This document shows, one piece after another, positions 26,505 through 38,423 of a DNA stretch of 64,000 nt (positions within the stretch are counted from its first letter, which is position 1; each line of letters starts with the position of its first letter). The DNA is from Aspidiotus rigidus (taxonomy: Eukaryota; Arthropoda; Insecta; Hemiptera; Diaspididae): positions 12,501,501-12,565,500 of the forward strand of contig JAVHKY010000054.1 in assembly GCA_035079385.1 (NCBI GenBank). The letters run 5' to 3'. Under the pieces are notes generated by a model, which was not told the DNA's origin, made no database searches, and worked only from the letters and a program-made list of their open reading frames with translations. A program made the translations under genes and the position numbers.

Positions 26505-26760
26505 TCGGTATGTAGCAAGTCCAAGCCTGTGACGTCACAACCTGATGACGTCATACATTTTTCAGATCCCACATACCCCATAAAACAGGTTCCCTGACAC
26601 CCCTCGTTTAACTCGGTTAAAGAACCCTTGAGTTTTTTCCAAGTCCCTCTCCTATCATATTTAGATAGTTTCAAAGACAGGGTCTGTAACGTCACAATTT
26701 GATGACGTCATGAATCAATCTTGTGATGTCGCGATCTGATGACGTCATGGACCAGTTGTT
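26505..26760. repeat. dispersed TGACGTCA-bearing repeat copy
   Basis: Contains TGTGACGTCACAACCTGATGACGTCAT, CAGGTTCCCTG, TTTAACTCGGTTAAAGAACCC and CTCTCCTATCATATTTAG. The same order recurs at 27310-27700, 32950-33240, 37130-38040 and 39050-39270. Confidence 0.85.
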
Positions 26761-27118
26761 TTCAAATTATTATTTTATTATTTATTTATTTATTTCAGTT
26801 ATTTTACGTCCCCCTCCACAGCTTGTAGCCATTTATGGAGGACGACGGTGTACAGGGATAAACTAGGTACTTAAAACAACTTACTGCACAATACCAAAAA
26901 AAAAAAAAAGAAAAAAAAATGAAGAAAAAAAACAAAAAAAAAAGCAGCCTTTATTATTCTTTACAATGATTACTTATTATTTAATAATTACTTACGATGA
27001 CTGATATTTTATCCTCGATAAAATTACGGTTCATAGTATATTTATGCAAATTCAGATGAAATAAAAATACAATTCCCGTATAAACTGTACTGCGCGAGCG
27101 CTTTCGGCGTGAGCCATT
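26761..27118 (-). repeat. probable 3' UTR and TAAA-type tail of a LINE
   Basis: Follows the LINE stop codon on the minus strand. It is A/T-rich with A-runs (26896-26945) and finishes at TATTTATTTATTTATTT (26777-26797), which on the minus strand is an (AAAT)n tail. Reading this as the element's own 3' end is inference. Confidence 0.45.
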
Positions 27119-27289
27119 TCAGTTACTTACGAATTGGGCCCGTGTGTCGGGCATAGGCCTCCCTCGCCTGTCGTAAGCCTTTCTATGAAATAGTTTGTTC
27201 CCTTCCAGGAATTTTATAATATCATCGTCCCATCTAATTTTTTGTTTTCCTTTTCTCCTCCCTTCTTTCAAGAACCAATTTTTAATTTT
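27119..27289 (-). pseudogene. LINE reverse-transcriptase C-terminus (WDDD-type tail)
   Basis: The minus-strand frame reads GRRKGKQKIRWDDDIIKFLE, then FHRKAYDRRGRPMPDTR and a TGA at 27119. R-x-RWxDDI...W/F..A.DR is the usual end of RTE/CR1-like non-LTR ORF2 proteins. The copy is cut off upstream near 27290, where a TGACGTCA-type repeat begins. Confidence 0.6.
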
Positions 27290-27720
27290 TTAGGTCCATC
27301 TCTCTTCGTTCTGTCTCGATTTTTCAGATCCCACATACCCCATAAAACAGGTTCCCTGCCAGCCCTCGTTTAGCTCCGTTAAAGAACCCTTGAGTTTTTT
27401 CCAAGTCCCTCTCCTATCATATTTAGATAGTTTCAAAGACCGGGTCTGTAACGTCACAATTTGATGTGTCATGGATCAATCTTGTGACGTCACGATCTGA
27501 TGAAGTCATAGTAGACCAGTTGTTTTCAAATACCCTTTCTATTACATAGAGCTCCAAAGTGCGGGCCTGTGACGTTACAATTTGATGACGTCATAGCTCA
27601 GCCTTGTGACGTCACAATCTACATTTTTCAGATCTACGTGCCCCATAAAACAGGTTCCCTGCCAACCCTCGTTGAACTCCGTTAAAGAACCCGTCAGTTT
27701 TCTCAGAATTCCTAGGTTAG
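27290..27720. repeat. two to three tandem copies of dispersed TGACGTCA repeat
   Basis: GATCCCACATACCCCATAAAACAGG at about 27325 and a related block at about 27629 each precede GTTCCCTGCCA...CTCCGTTAAAGAACCC. TGTGACGTCACGATCTGATGA and TTTGATGACGTCATAG lie between. Confidence 0.8.
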
Positions 27721-29930
27721 CGGATACAACCAACTTAGCGGTTAACCCGGTGGATTTCTGGCAGAAATAAAAGAAGACAATATTGATGAAACTAGCCCGG
27801 TTGCCTCCTTCTGGAGTATTTCTTTCTCAGTTTAGTATTTGGTAGTATATTACAGGGCGGGTGTGTGTGAAGCTAAATATGTTCAAGTTTCAAGTAAAGG
27901 GGACGCCATGCTATGCGATTTCAATAGAGACCTTATCCTCAAATCCAGCTCAACTTGTCGGGCTCTACATGAAGAGAGAACTCAATAAGAGCGACATTCG
28001 CGGTGTGTAGAAGAGGAAGCGCAGACGTGTATCCCCGTCTCTTCGCGGTCGTACTCCCACTCGATTTTTTGGTATCGTCAATAAAAAGTTCCACTCGTAT
28101 ACTACAATGATACAGTCGATAAATTGGTTGTAGATGGATAAGAGCATAAAAGCACCGAAAATCTTTTTCGTTACTTCAAAGCGTCTATTATGTTGCTTAA
28201 ACGCTCGTCGATGACAAAACAGTAAAAACTGTCGACGAGTTGACAGAAGACGCAATGGAGAAACCTCAAGCTACTCGAGAAGGCAAAACCATTAAAAAGT
28301 TCGAAAAACTTCGAACAGTCGTTTTCCATCTCTTAATTTTTTTTCCACCCTCTCTCGACGAGGGAACGTAATTAATTCACCTGCAACGACTCCCAAAACA
28401 GCCATCACAAAGTTGATCGTGCTTTACGACGTTTATTTGTTAATTTAAATTTATTTTGAACGGCTATTTCTTTTTTCTTTAGTTTTAAAAATTGAATTAT
28501 TAAAAAAAAAAAAGAAAAAGAACGGTATTTTCCCTCCATTATATTGCGAGGACACGATATTTTTTAAATTTTTGTTTAAAGATTCCGGCTCACATTAATT
28601 AGATGGTTGAAGGAGAAAAAAGCGCGTCGATTCCCTTCTCTGTTTTCCTTACTTTAATAATTAAAATACTATAGGGTTTAGCTTGACGTGACAGGGTGGT
28701 GAGGATTTCACGCTAAAAGTTGCTCGGGTAAACGAACTTTCGTTTCAAGATTTTCCAGTCGAAGACAAATGAAACGGGACAACATCAAAACACAATAAAA
28801 CGATTCCCCAGAATTGAAATCACCATTCGTTAAATTATAATATATACCGTTGGAACTTGGGCGTAACGTAATCTCAAGAAACAAGTAATACGTTACGAAG
28901 CTAATGGATCGTACTGGCTAAATGTTTGGGAAAGAAAACGTTATTTTAAGCAGCAGCAACAACAACTACAAGAATAATAACAACAATAATAATGATGATA
29001 ATAATAAGAGAGGATGAAACAAATAGAGTTGTTTAATGTCAAGTTGTTACTATGATAGCATCACAAGTACCACCACGAAGTACGACATATAGGTAGAAAT
29101 GCATTGGCATATATACCGAAGCTTTTGCGAAAAGTAAACAAGGCGCCGCACCATCGTTCGTCGAGAGACAAATGGATTTTTGCTAAGATGGAAAACTCGC
29201 GTATGTATATTGTATAGTTATATAGGCGAGCGTATGCAAATTACTCCGAGGAAGCATCAGCTACAGCGACAGCGATACAATGCATTTGTCGTAATTTTAA
29301 ATAATATACGACCCGAACCGTAACGCACACCAAAAAGCGGCGGCAAACGCCTAAGAGTACCGCAGAGTCGAGCGAGATAACAGACGGAATAAACGGGGCG
29401 AGCATCGCGACATAACGCAGCTACACATTATTATGTATCTTGCCTTTAATTTATTTTCTTTTTGATTGGAAAAACAGCGATTTTTCCTCTCTTTCACTTT
29501 CGCGTATCCCGAACAAAGATCTTCGTACAATATTACACCCCGCCTTACGAGTACTCGAAGTATGAATCTCAATTTCTTCTCGTGTGATAATTTTACGAAT
29601 TTTTCTTCATTTTCATACAAACCGCTACGAATACGACCGTATCCTAATTTTATGAAAGAGAGAACAATTCGTTGATCCGAAGGGGAAGTTTCAGGGCCTA
29701 TAGGAAATTGAAATGAATGCTATGTAAGAGATTGGTATAAAGATAGTTGTAGTGTTTGAGAATTGAAAAGATTGAACGATTGATTTTCCCGGTAGATTTA
29801 ATGAAGCTGTCCCTATGCGAATTTGATCAGTTGCCTTAAGTTCTGTAAAATTAGCAAGGTGTCCATTTGATCACGTTTTTTCACTTTTTTAATTAGTCCG
29901 TCTATCCAAGGAACGAGGCTTCCTTCACTA
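27721..29930. other. mostly unique intronic sequence
   Basis: No gene recognised. Microsatellite-like AAC/AAT repeats at 28953-29008 (CAGCAGCAACAACAAC onwards) and an A-run at 28501-28520. The portion 28000-29660 is CpG-rich and lacks dispersed repeats. Confidence 0.4.
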
Positions 29931-31790
29931 AATTGAACGAGGATTGCAGGAACCTGTTCAAAGGGGCAACTTGGTTTTGGTATTGAGAGTTCAAAGTCTC
30001 TTTACTGTCGTATATTATGGCTCGAAAGTGGAAATTTTTCTGTATCCAAATCGTGTTTACGTCAACATTTTTTCCAAGTCCTGCTTCTTTCGTGTATTAT
30101 GGCTCAAAAGTCGAAATTTTTTGAAGTCCGAAACCTTCATTAGGGTAGATTAGTTTTCGCTGGTCGTCGCGTGGCGCACGGCGTAGCAAATTTAGTGTAC
30201 GGCAAATTTTACGAAAACCCCCCCTGGAGAATAGGTTCCCTATTGAAAGAAGAAATTACTATAAAATAATCACTTCTCTCCCTCTCTCTCATGAATTTTT
30301 CAAGTCCTCTTTTGAATAATTTGTATAGTGAAAAATTTTCAAAGTCCCTCAAATGTCCAAATTTTTCTAAGTCTCTTCTCTCTCATATATTATGGCTCGA
30401 AAGTCGAATACCTCCCAAGTCCCCCTTCTGTCGTATTGGTTCGAAAGTCGAAATTTTTCTGAGTCCAAATACTTCATGTCGACATTTTTTCATCATGTAT
30501 TATGACTCGAAAGCCGAAATTTTTCGAAGTCCAAAGCCTTCTTTAGGGTGTATGTCATTTTTTGCCGCTCACCGTACGGCGTGCGCAAATTTTTCGAAAA
30601 AAAAAAAAAAAAAAGAACAAACAAAAACAAAAAAAAACAAAACAGAACAGGTTTGAGCGAACTGCTGTAAAATAATGCGCTAAATCTCTCCCTCTCTTCG
30701 CTCATGAATTTTTCAAGTCCTCTTTTGAATACTTTGTAGTGAGAAATTTTTAAAGTCCCTCAAATGTCCAAATTTTTCTAAGTCTCTTCTCTCTCATATA
30801 TTATGGCTCGAAAGTCGAATACCTCCCAAGTCCCCCTTCTGTCGTATTGGTTCGAAAGTCGAAATTTTTCTGAGTCCAAATACTTCATGTCGACATTTTT
30901 TCATCATGTATTATGACTCGAAAGCCGAAATTTTTCGAAGTCCAAAGCCTTCTTTAGGGTGTATGTCATTTTTTGCCGCTCACCGTACGGCGTGCGCAAA
31001 TTTTTCGAAAAAAAAAAAAAAAAAAGAACAAACAAAAACAAAAAAAAACAAAACAGAACAGGTTTGAGCGAACTGCTGTAAAATAATGCGCTAAATCTCT
31101 CCCTCTCTTCGCTCATGAATTTTTCAAGTCCTCTTTTGAATACTTTGTAGTGAGAAATTTTTAAAGTCCCTCGAATGTCGAAATTTTTCCAAGTAACTTC
31201 CCTCTCATATATTATGGCTCGAAAGTCGAATACTTGCCAAGTCCCCCTTTTGTTGTATTGATTCGAAAGCCGAAATTTTTCGAAGTCCAGAACCTTCATT
31301 AGGGTATAAGTCACTTTTTGCCGCTCATTGTACGGCGTGCGGCAAATTCTTCGAAAAAAAAAAACAAAAAACAAAAAAAAATACAGAGAACAGGTTTGAA
31401 CGAATTGCTGTAAAATAATGCGCTAAATCTCTCCCTCTCTCTGCACATGAATTTTTCAAGTATCCTCCCTCTCGTATATTACTCGAAAGTCGATTACTTC
31501 CCAAGTCCCCCCCTTCTGTCGTATTGGTTCGAAAGTCGAAATTTTTCTGAGTCCAAATCCTTCATGTCGACATGTTTTCATCATGTATTGTGTATGATTC
31601 GAAAGCCGAAATTTTTCGAAGTCCAAATCCTTCGTTAGGGTATAGGTCAGTTTTTGCCGCTCATCGTACGGCGTGCGGCGAATTTTTAGAAAAAAAAAAC
31701 GAGAATAGGTTTGAACGAATTGCTATAAAATAATGCGCTAAATCTCTCCCTCTCTCTGCTCTTGAATTTTCCAAGTCTTCCTCTGAAACT
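29930..31790. repeat. tandem array, about 411-bp unit, about four copies
   Basis: Units start with ATGAATTTTTCAAGTCC at 30291, 30704, 31115 and 31447. Each contains TATTATGGCTCGAAAGTCG, CCGAAATTTTTCGAAGTCC, a GCCGCTCAyCGTACGGCGTGCG block and an A-rich stretch. Two neighbouring units (about 30355-30765 and 30766-31176) look identical over almost their whole length. The outer ones diverge and the fourth is shortened. Partial units extend from 29985. Open frames inside are repeat artefacts. Confidence 0.93.
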
Positions 31791-32160
31791 AAGGTCATCC
31801 GCATATGTTTCCAAGATGTACTCCCAACAAAACTATTGGCGGATTCTTTGTTGAAAAAAATGTCTATTCTTTAATTTATTGTGCGACCGATGTCCTAGAT
31901 CTCACAAAAATCATCCTCACCATCAGTTTTTTAATCTAAATCGTCTTCGGAAGAAGTATCGCCTCGGAACCCGAAATCAAAAATTACTTGAATCATTCAC
32001 AAAGGCCCCCAGTTGGAAAATGGAAGAGAAAAAAATCGTATTCCTCAGTTTAATGTCTCGCGAATGCTCTGGAGGTCTAAATCATCCGAAACTATCCTCT
32101 CCTTCCTTTCCCCGGAATTTCGGCTTCAACGACCTTGAATCGTGAACGCTTGTGTTTTTC
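31791..32160. other. short unique stretch
   Basis: No repeat boundary or gene was recognised. One 88-codon frame lacks any motif. Confidence 0.35.
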
Positions 32161-33250
32161 TTATTAACAGGGATTATTGGGGGGGGGGGGATTTGAGAAA
32201 ATCGCCGTGCGTCACGTGCCGTCCGGCAAAAAACTTGGAAAAATTTTGACTCCTATCATGTAAAGCTCGAGAGTCGAAATTTTTCCAAGTCCCCCTATAG
32301 CTCGAGATTCTAAATATTTATAAGTCCTCCTATCATGTATAGCTCGATAGTCCAAATTTTTCTGAGCCCCCCTCTCCTATCATACATAGTCCGAGATTCG
32401 AGAAAATTTTAAGAGTCTCCAACTACGTATATTATACTAGGCTTGTAGTAGGTCTAGGCCTTCTTTAGCTTTATCTAGGTCTAGACTTCCTTGAATTTTC
32501 AATACCAAATCCGATTTGATTCATAAAACAGGTTCCTGCGTTCCTCGTTCAACTTTCTTAAGGAATCTGTCGTTTTCTTTTGCTCTCTTTTTCTTCGTGA
32601 CTTACTGTCGCAGAGATTTTTTATTATCGGGAGTAATTTTTCTTTGGCATTATAGATCAAGAGGCTTTTTCTTATCTGTAGTAATTTTTCTGTGGCACTA
32701 TAGATCAAGAAACTTTGTTAGCCCGTCTCTTTTCAAGCTGCCGTCTTCCAACCTTGGATCAGAAGTTTCAAGTTTCCGTGCGTAAAATAGGCTCTCATCT
32801 CATATTTCAACCGGAAGATGTTTTATCGGGGGGTTTTTCGGAAAGAATGTCCGCCGTCCAGCCGGCCGGTAACCTCAAGGTTGTTTAGAGGTCGACCTCC
32901 TATCATACGTAGGTCGGAGATCGAGAATTTTTCAAGTCCTTCTTCTATCATACGCAGCTCCGAAGTCCAAGCCTATGACGTCATAGATCAGGCTTGTGAT
33001 GAAATACATTTTTCAGATTCAGGTTCCCTGCCAGCTCTTGTTCAACTCCTTTAAAGAACCCGTGAGTTTTTCAAGTCCCCCACCTATCATATATAGTTCC
33101 GAAATCCGGGTCTATGACGTCACAATTTGATGACGCGATAGGTCAACCTTGTGACGTCACAATCTACTACATTTTCCAGGTCCCACGTGCCCGATAATAC
33201 AGGTTCCATCCCTTCCCACGTTTAACTTCGTTAAAAAACCCGTGAGCTTT
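32161..33250. repeat. mosaic of dispersed AGCTCGAGAGTCGAAATTTTTCC and TGACGTCA repeats
   Basis: A G-run (32178-32191) is followed by repeated CTATCATGTAtAGCTCGA units. A 52-bp TTTTTCTTTGGCATTATAGATCAAGA duplication lies at 32633-32712. The TTTTATCGGGG, GCCGGCCGGTAACC and TGTGACGTCACAATCTAC modules of the dispersed family follow. Confidence 0.7.
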
Positions 33251-34990
33251 TCTCCTCTTTTTCACTAGCGCAAGGTTTGTCACTGTTTTTCAGAAGATTG
33301 GAGAAAATCAAAGTTCCCGATTAATCAAAGAGACGAGAGGAATTTTTTACTCAAGTCAGAAAAATTTTCTGGTTTATATTTTTAGAAAATCTAAACTGGG
33401 AGTGTCTCTGAAAAGATGCAACTCAAGTCCGGCAAAATTGACATTGAATTTCCGATTTCAAGTTCTAGTGGCTCGAACATATTGCATCGAGAGCCATTTT
33501 TAGTCATCTCTTAAGATTTTTTGGTCTCTCTTTCGTCACTTTTCCCACTCTTTTCTCGCTTGGAGTAGAATAGACACACTAGATTAGGTGAAATTGGGTA
33601 TTGTTTGCATCTCCTCGAGTGGCTGTATGTGAGGGGGTTGAATGAAACATGTTTTCTTTTCCTGGTAGAAAATTGCACTCAGTGAACGGGATCTACAGAA
33701 TTGGAGTCGCGAAGAGTCTAAATTTTCCTGAGTTCTTTCCTATCGTGCATAATTCGAAAGTCGGAATTTTTCGAATATGGAAAAAAAACTTCATAAGAGG
33801 ATTTAACCTGACCTAACTATAAAAGGGGGATTTGGGAAATCTGGAAGCTTCAAGGGCTTGTTGGAATTCTCTTCCATCAAGCTTGAAACGCACATGTGAA
33901 TCCACCTTCTCGGTCTCTTTTCCACTAGAGATTTGAAGATATTGGTAGTAGACCTCTTATTAGCCACCAATAAAATATCGCTCGGAAAAAAAAAAGTACG
34001 GGAATTTCTCGACCATCTCAAGCTCTACCTCACGTCAACGGTGGGCCTCCGAACGACGAACTCCGTCGTTTGCATGAAAATTTAATTCGTATCGTTGTCA
34101 ACTAGAATTAACGGATTATATTCGTTTGCATTATCCTTCGGAAAAGTAAATTAATTAAATGAGAAAGAAGTTTCTGCGTGTAGAATTAGAACAGGCGACG
34201 ACGTGAAATTACCTTCGTAGGCTTGTTTACATTTCAATAATCGAATTAACATTTCAATAAAAGGATTAATTTGAATAAAACGTGAAAACTCTTCTTTTTT
34301 CATTCGCGTAGACCGTTTCCCTCTTTCTGGCTATTTTTTAAGCTGAAATTTCTTCAATTCATCCCTTTACGCTAGTTAAGGCGGTTTTCTTTGTTGTATT
34401 TTACCATTATTATTTCTTAGAACATAGTTCGTCGAGGAGATTGCAGAAGACCGTGCCGCGTTAGCGAAGGGGCGAAAGAATCTCGTTTTTTCAACCCTTT
34501 TGTTTTTTCCGATACGTGCGCTTCATTTTGATTCTCGTTTTCCTTAATTTGTGTACCGCAGTATTTCTTGCTATGTTGCAGTTAAGAAAAGAAAAGGAAA
34601 AAAAAAACAAACGAAAACGGAAGAATTCGCCTTTTTAAAATTCTGTTCGTTTGACATTTTTATTTTTAAAGAATCTCGAGGAAGAGAAGAACGACGTTTG
34701 ATTTTATATAGACCTTTTCCGAACACGAATCACGACTACACCGTAATGAAAACGATGAGAAATTCTTCTTGATTCGTGTTCAAGAATCGTCCACTTTGTT
34801 TCCGGTACGCGGCAACCCCTTACATAACAACCCGTGCTGACTCGTGTAATTGCGAAGAAAGATACACGTTTCTTTTTTTTTTCTCCCTCTCTCTACTGCT
34901 GTTGAGTAAACAGCATCTGAAATTTGTACACCTATAGAGTAACGTGAGCGTTTACTAAATCACACCAAACTGGTCAATTTTCTGTTACAG
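33251..34990. other. intronic sequence flanking the first recognised exon
   Basis: The last kilobase (34020-34990) is repeat-poor and CpG-rich and ends in the TCTGTTACAG acceptor. 33251-34019 has worn copies of GAAAGTCGGAATTTTTCGAA. No gene recognised. Confidence 0.45.
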
Positions 34991-35179
34991 ATGGAAGATG
35001 AAGGTAATCATGGTAACGATGAAATTCGCTCGTTTGTGTTGTCGAATCTGACCGCCCACCACCAATCGAAAGTGCTGTGCGTATTGTGTAGCGCACCGAT
35101 GAAGGTTTACGATCGGTATCCGCTGATTGATGGAACATTCTTCCTGAGTCCGGTCAGACACGCCAAAGGAAGTGTTGAG
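34991..35179 (+). CDS. hdc: headcase (HECA/hdc) internal coding exon, first in window
   Basis: The exon encodes 63 residues beginning MEDEGNHGND. It carries a CxxC pair (CVLC) about 30 residues in, followed by a DGTFFLSPVRH segment. This matches the start of the C-terminal cysteine-rich part of Headcase, where human HECA has an equivalent MEDD...CALC...DGTLFLSPSRH run (from memory of the family). Headcase is a cytoplasmic regulator of imaginal-cell proliferation and tracheal branching in Drosophila, and is linked to Unkempt and mTOR signalling. The exon is bounded by a TTACAG acceptor ending at 34990 and a GAG|GTAATT donor at 35180, and both ends are phase 0. The ATG directly after the acceptor is probably an internal methionine, because in the human protein this methionine lies deep in the chain. 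Upstream exons with the N-terminal Headcase domain were not found. Confidence 0.92.
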
Positions 35180-35387
35180 GTAATTATAGACGATTGTATT
35201 CAATTTTAAAAAGTTCGGGGAAATTTGAATGCTCTCCCTCTGGAGGATTATGGAGGCTCCTGACTGTCTGAAAATGTTTCGAGTCTCGCTCCTAAAGCTG
35301 AGAACTATAGCTCTTTTTAAGTTTTAGCTTCGATTAGTGCGAGCAAACTGGCCCACCTCTTTTCCACAGGCTTAGATTTACAAAGAG

Positions 35388-35604
35388 CAGGGTGTCCACT
35401 TGTTTGGAAAATCTGGAAGTCAGGGAAAAGTCAGGAAATTTTGGGAATTTTACCCAAAGTCAGGGAATTTTTTGAGATACGTCAAAAAAAAATCGAGCTA
35501 AGAATGTTTTTTTTTTTTTTAATTGGAGATTATGGTGTGGAAAAACCTGGAAAAGTCATGGAAAAGTCAGAGAATTTCATTTCAGAGAAAAAGTGGACAC
35601 CCTG
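35388..35604. mobile_element. MITE, CAGGGTGTCCACTT family, second copy
   Basis: A 217-bp relative of 24600-24804, with CAGGGTGTCCACTTGTTTGG at one end and AAAGTGGACACCCTG at the other. It lies 209 bp after the headcase exon end. Flanks AAGAG and AAAGA do not form a clean duplication. Confidence 0.8.
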
Positions 35605-36199
35605 AAAGAAAATAAATCATTTCTATCAAATATCCCAACCGTCAACTTTGAAGCACAGCCAAAAGCTTTCCATGAAATAAGTTACCTAATATTCCACAGT
35701 ATGCCGCGTGTACGATTCTCGATACGCTCCTGGCTTTCAAGCTGATATTGGAATTCGACTCATCTTCAACTTCATAGAATTCTCCAGTCCTGAATTCATT
35801 ATTTTTTCATTGGGATTCATTTTCAGTGTCATGAGGTGTAAACAGAGCACTGGATATGAATTGTTTAAGAGTACTTTCGGATCTCACTGAAGAATAAGGC
35901 CTCTAACATTAGTCCTCATGGTATGACCTTGTGATCACATTGGCTACAACGATGCGGCGTGATGAATAGTTCACTCTTCAACCTATGTAGTCCGTGTATA
36001 TTGGCTACCAGATTCGTTGTCTCATTGATCGACTCTGTTGAGCAACAAGCCAAATAATTTTTCGCTGTCAAGTGTGATTACATTGTTTAGGACGATGGCT
36101 TTTCTCCTCTTTGCCCATCTGTTCCCAGAGTTTCCTTCTCCTTGTGCGGTTTTCTACGTGTATGACTTCAAATATTAATCTATCATTGTATTCTTCATT

Positions 36200-36610
36200 G
36201 AAGTTAACAGTAGCTATCCATCTTCTTTATCCTTTGATGTTTCGTACCCCTTTTTCTGATGTTGACGTTTCTCCCAGTCTCTCCTATATGGATAGATGCC
36301 TTCGCACTGTTTGCAACTGAGCTCGTACTTTAGGCTCAAGTTTTCCTTGTCCCTTTCTTCAAGCTCCGTCTTGTCGTCACTTATTCTCTTCACCATGGGC
36401 GGGGCTGTTATAGATGCCCAAATTTATATCTTTACCGCTGAATGTTTTTATCATCTTGTTGGTGTACTTTCCTACGTGTGGTACTGATCCAAAGTTCTTT
36501 CTTACTGTGCTGTCATTTGCCTGCATCTTCCCGTGGACATGACCGTTGGCTGCCGCGATCTTTCCTCTTCTCTTCATTATTCTTTAAAAAATAAATTTCT
36601 CAGTAGCAGT
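36200..36610 (-). pseudogene. Penelope-like remnant: linker and GIY-YIG start
   Basis: The minus strand reads VPHVGKYTNKMIKTFSGKDI followed, in another frame, by KYELSCKQCEGIYPYRRDW. A VPxVxxxTxKI linker followed by a Y.L.C..C...Y block is how the RT-endonuclease junction looks in Penelope-like elements. The expected FYIGET core is already destroyed. Product is inactive. Confidence 0.7.
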
Positions 36611-37016
36611 AGTTCCAAGCCTACCAAAGGGTCACTATTTTAGTGACTGGATCACTTTTTTCTCTCTTGGTCACTATTTGTCCCTACTGACTCAAAATGG
36701 TCGTTTTTGGTCACTATTTTCATGAAATGAGAAACAAAAGGAGAGGAAGAAAACGATAATACAGTAAATAACAAGTGCACTAAGAGAAATATTTTCGAAT
36801 TTGTTTCCTTGTGAGCTCAAGCTAGCGCCAGAAAATGCGTTGGAGCCCGCAGTGGCTCGTGATCAATAACGAACCGTCTTTTTGCCCGGTAGGTTCAACT
36901 TACTCCCTATTCTGCGGAGCTACCTCCATGTCCTCTTCCAATTCCTTCCTCTGTGGTCTTGGAGGAAGAAGAAAACGAGGGTCACCTCTTACTCAGCAGA
37001 TCAGTATAATACATTG
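36611..37016. other. short worn repeats and unassigned sequence
   Basis: Three copies of GGTCACTATTT within 36630-36720; the rest shows no recognised feature. Confidence 0.4.
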
Positions 37017-37129
37017 CAGGGTGTCTATCGGTCAAATAAGTCAAGTTAATCAAGTAAAAGTCAAGTATTTGATAAAAGGTCATGTAAAAATGGAAAAAAT
37101 GACAAAAACTTTTGAAAAAAGCCAAGAAA

Positions 37130-38045
37130 AACTCATTGGTTCTCTAACGGAGTTAAACGAGGGGAGGCAGGGAACCTGTTTTATGGGGCATGTTGGACCT
37201 GAAAAATGTAGATTGTGACGTCACAGGCTCCGCTCCCAAGCTACATATTATAGGAGCGGACTTGGAGAAGGACTTAAAATTGCCGAGCTCCGAGCTTTAC
37301 CGGATGGCGGACGTTTGTTGTGACCTCCCCGATGAAACAGGTTGCCTGTTGAAACAGTATTTTTAGCCAAGCGGGGAACCTGTTTTATCGGGAGTTTTTC
37401 AGAAAAAACCTCCGCTTTCCGGCCAGCCGGCAAAGCTTGGAGCTCGAAAATGTTCTAAGCGCACCTCTAAATTCCTCTGCTATCATATATAGCTTGTGGG
37501 CGGGGCCTGTGACGTCACTGTTTGATAACGTCATAGGTCAGCCTCGTGACGTCACAATCTGATGACGTCATAGATCCACTTTTTCCAAGTTTCCTTCCTA
37601 TTATACATAGCTCCAAAGTCCGGGATTTTGACGTTACAATTTGATGACTTTATACGTCAACCTTTTGACATCTCAATCTGATGACGTCATCAGTTTTGTT
37701 CAAGTTCCTCTCCTATCATGTATAGCTACAAAGTCAGGGTTTGTGACGTCACAATTTGATGACTTCATATGTCAACCTGGTGACGTCACAATATGATGAC
37801 GTCATAGATCCATTTTTCTCAAGTTCCTTCCTATTATATACAGTTTTAAAGTTCGGGACTCTGTTCATACGTCAATTTTGTGACGTCACAAGCTGATGAC
37901 GTCATCAGCTTTTTTCAAGTTCCTCTCCTATTATGTATAGCTACAAAGACCGGGACTGTGACGTCATGATTTGATGACTTCTCAGGTCAGCCTTGTGACG
38001 TCACAATCTACATTTTTCAGATCCCACGTGTGCCATAAAACAAGG
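37130..38045. repeat. dispersed TGACGTCA-bearing composite repeat
   Basis: Begins GGTTCTCTAACGGAGTTAAAC, then GAACCTGTTTTATGGGGC and a GAACCTGTTTTATCGGGAG module. Three to four tandem subunits follow of the pattern CCTATyATgTATAGCT...TGTGACGTCACAATyTGATGACGTCAT. Several perfect TGACGTCA sites are present. Confidence 0.85.
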
Positions 38046-38057
38046 TCGAGTAAATGT

Positions 38058-38423
38058 CAGGGATGTCCAGCCAATCATCATTGACTTAAACTTGGCTTAT
38101 GGCTTTCAGCTCTTTCCTCGCATTGGCCTTAGCTGAAAGCCAATGGTCCTCGATTTCATTGGCTGACTTACCATTGGCTAATAGCTTATTCATTTATCGT
38201 TCCGGAGTCGCTTGATAACGTTCCGGAGTTGCTTTTATACCGTTCCGGAGCCGGTTTGTATCGTTCCAAAGCCGATATCCAATTTTTCGATAATTGGCTG
38301 ACTTTGGGCTGACAGCCAAACAGGGCGCATTTCATTCGCTGACTTTTACCTTCCGCAAAAACGGTCACAACATTGGCTTAAGCTTTTGGTTTACGTTTGG
38401 CTGGCTTTAGCTGAACATCCCTG
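38058..38423. mobile_element. hAT-type MITE with perfect 8-bp target duplication
   Basis: A 366-bp element running from CAGGGATGTCCAGCC to GCTGAACATCCCTG, flanked by GTAAATGT on both sides (38050-38057 and 38424-38431). An 8-bp duplication and a CAGGG start are hallmarks of the hAT superfamily. The interior is palindromic (GCTTTCAGCTCTTTCCTCG / AGCTGAAAGCCAATGG). It inserted into the older MITE around it. No coding capacity. Confidence 0.88.

Larger units (their letters stand above)
1..34990 (+). other. probable long upstream intron of headcase
   Basis: The first headcase exon seen is preceded by a good 3' splice site (TCTGTTACAG) and encodes mid-protein sequence, so transcription must start upstream. 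No open frame to its left resembles the N-terminal Headcase zinc region, and no other host gene was recognised. The simplest reading is that the whole left half is intron of at least 35 kb. A nested gene or alternative promoter cannot be excluded. Confidence 0.55.

Noticed and set aside
30904..31374. 156-codon minus-strand frame with Phe-rich stretch
   Set aside because: Created by tandem repeat units and their A-rich tracts, and duplicated in the neighbouring unit.
34991..34993. Translation start of headcase
   Set aside because: Directly follows a splice acceptor and aligns to an internal methionine of the family.
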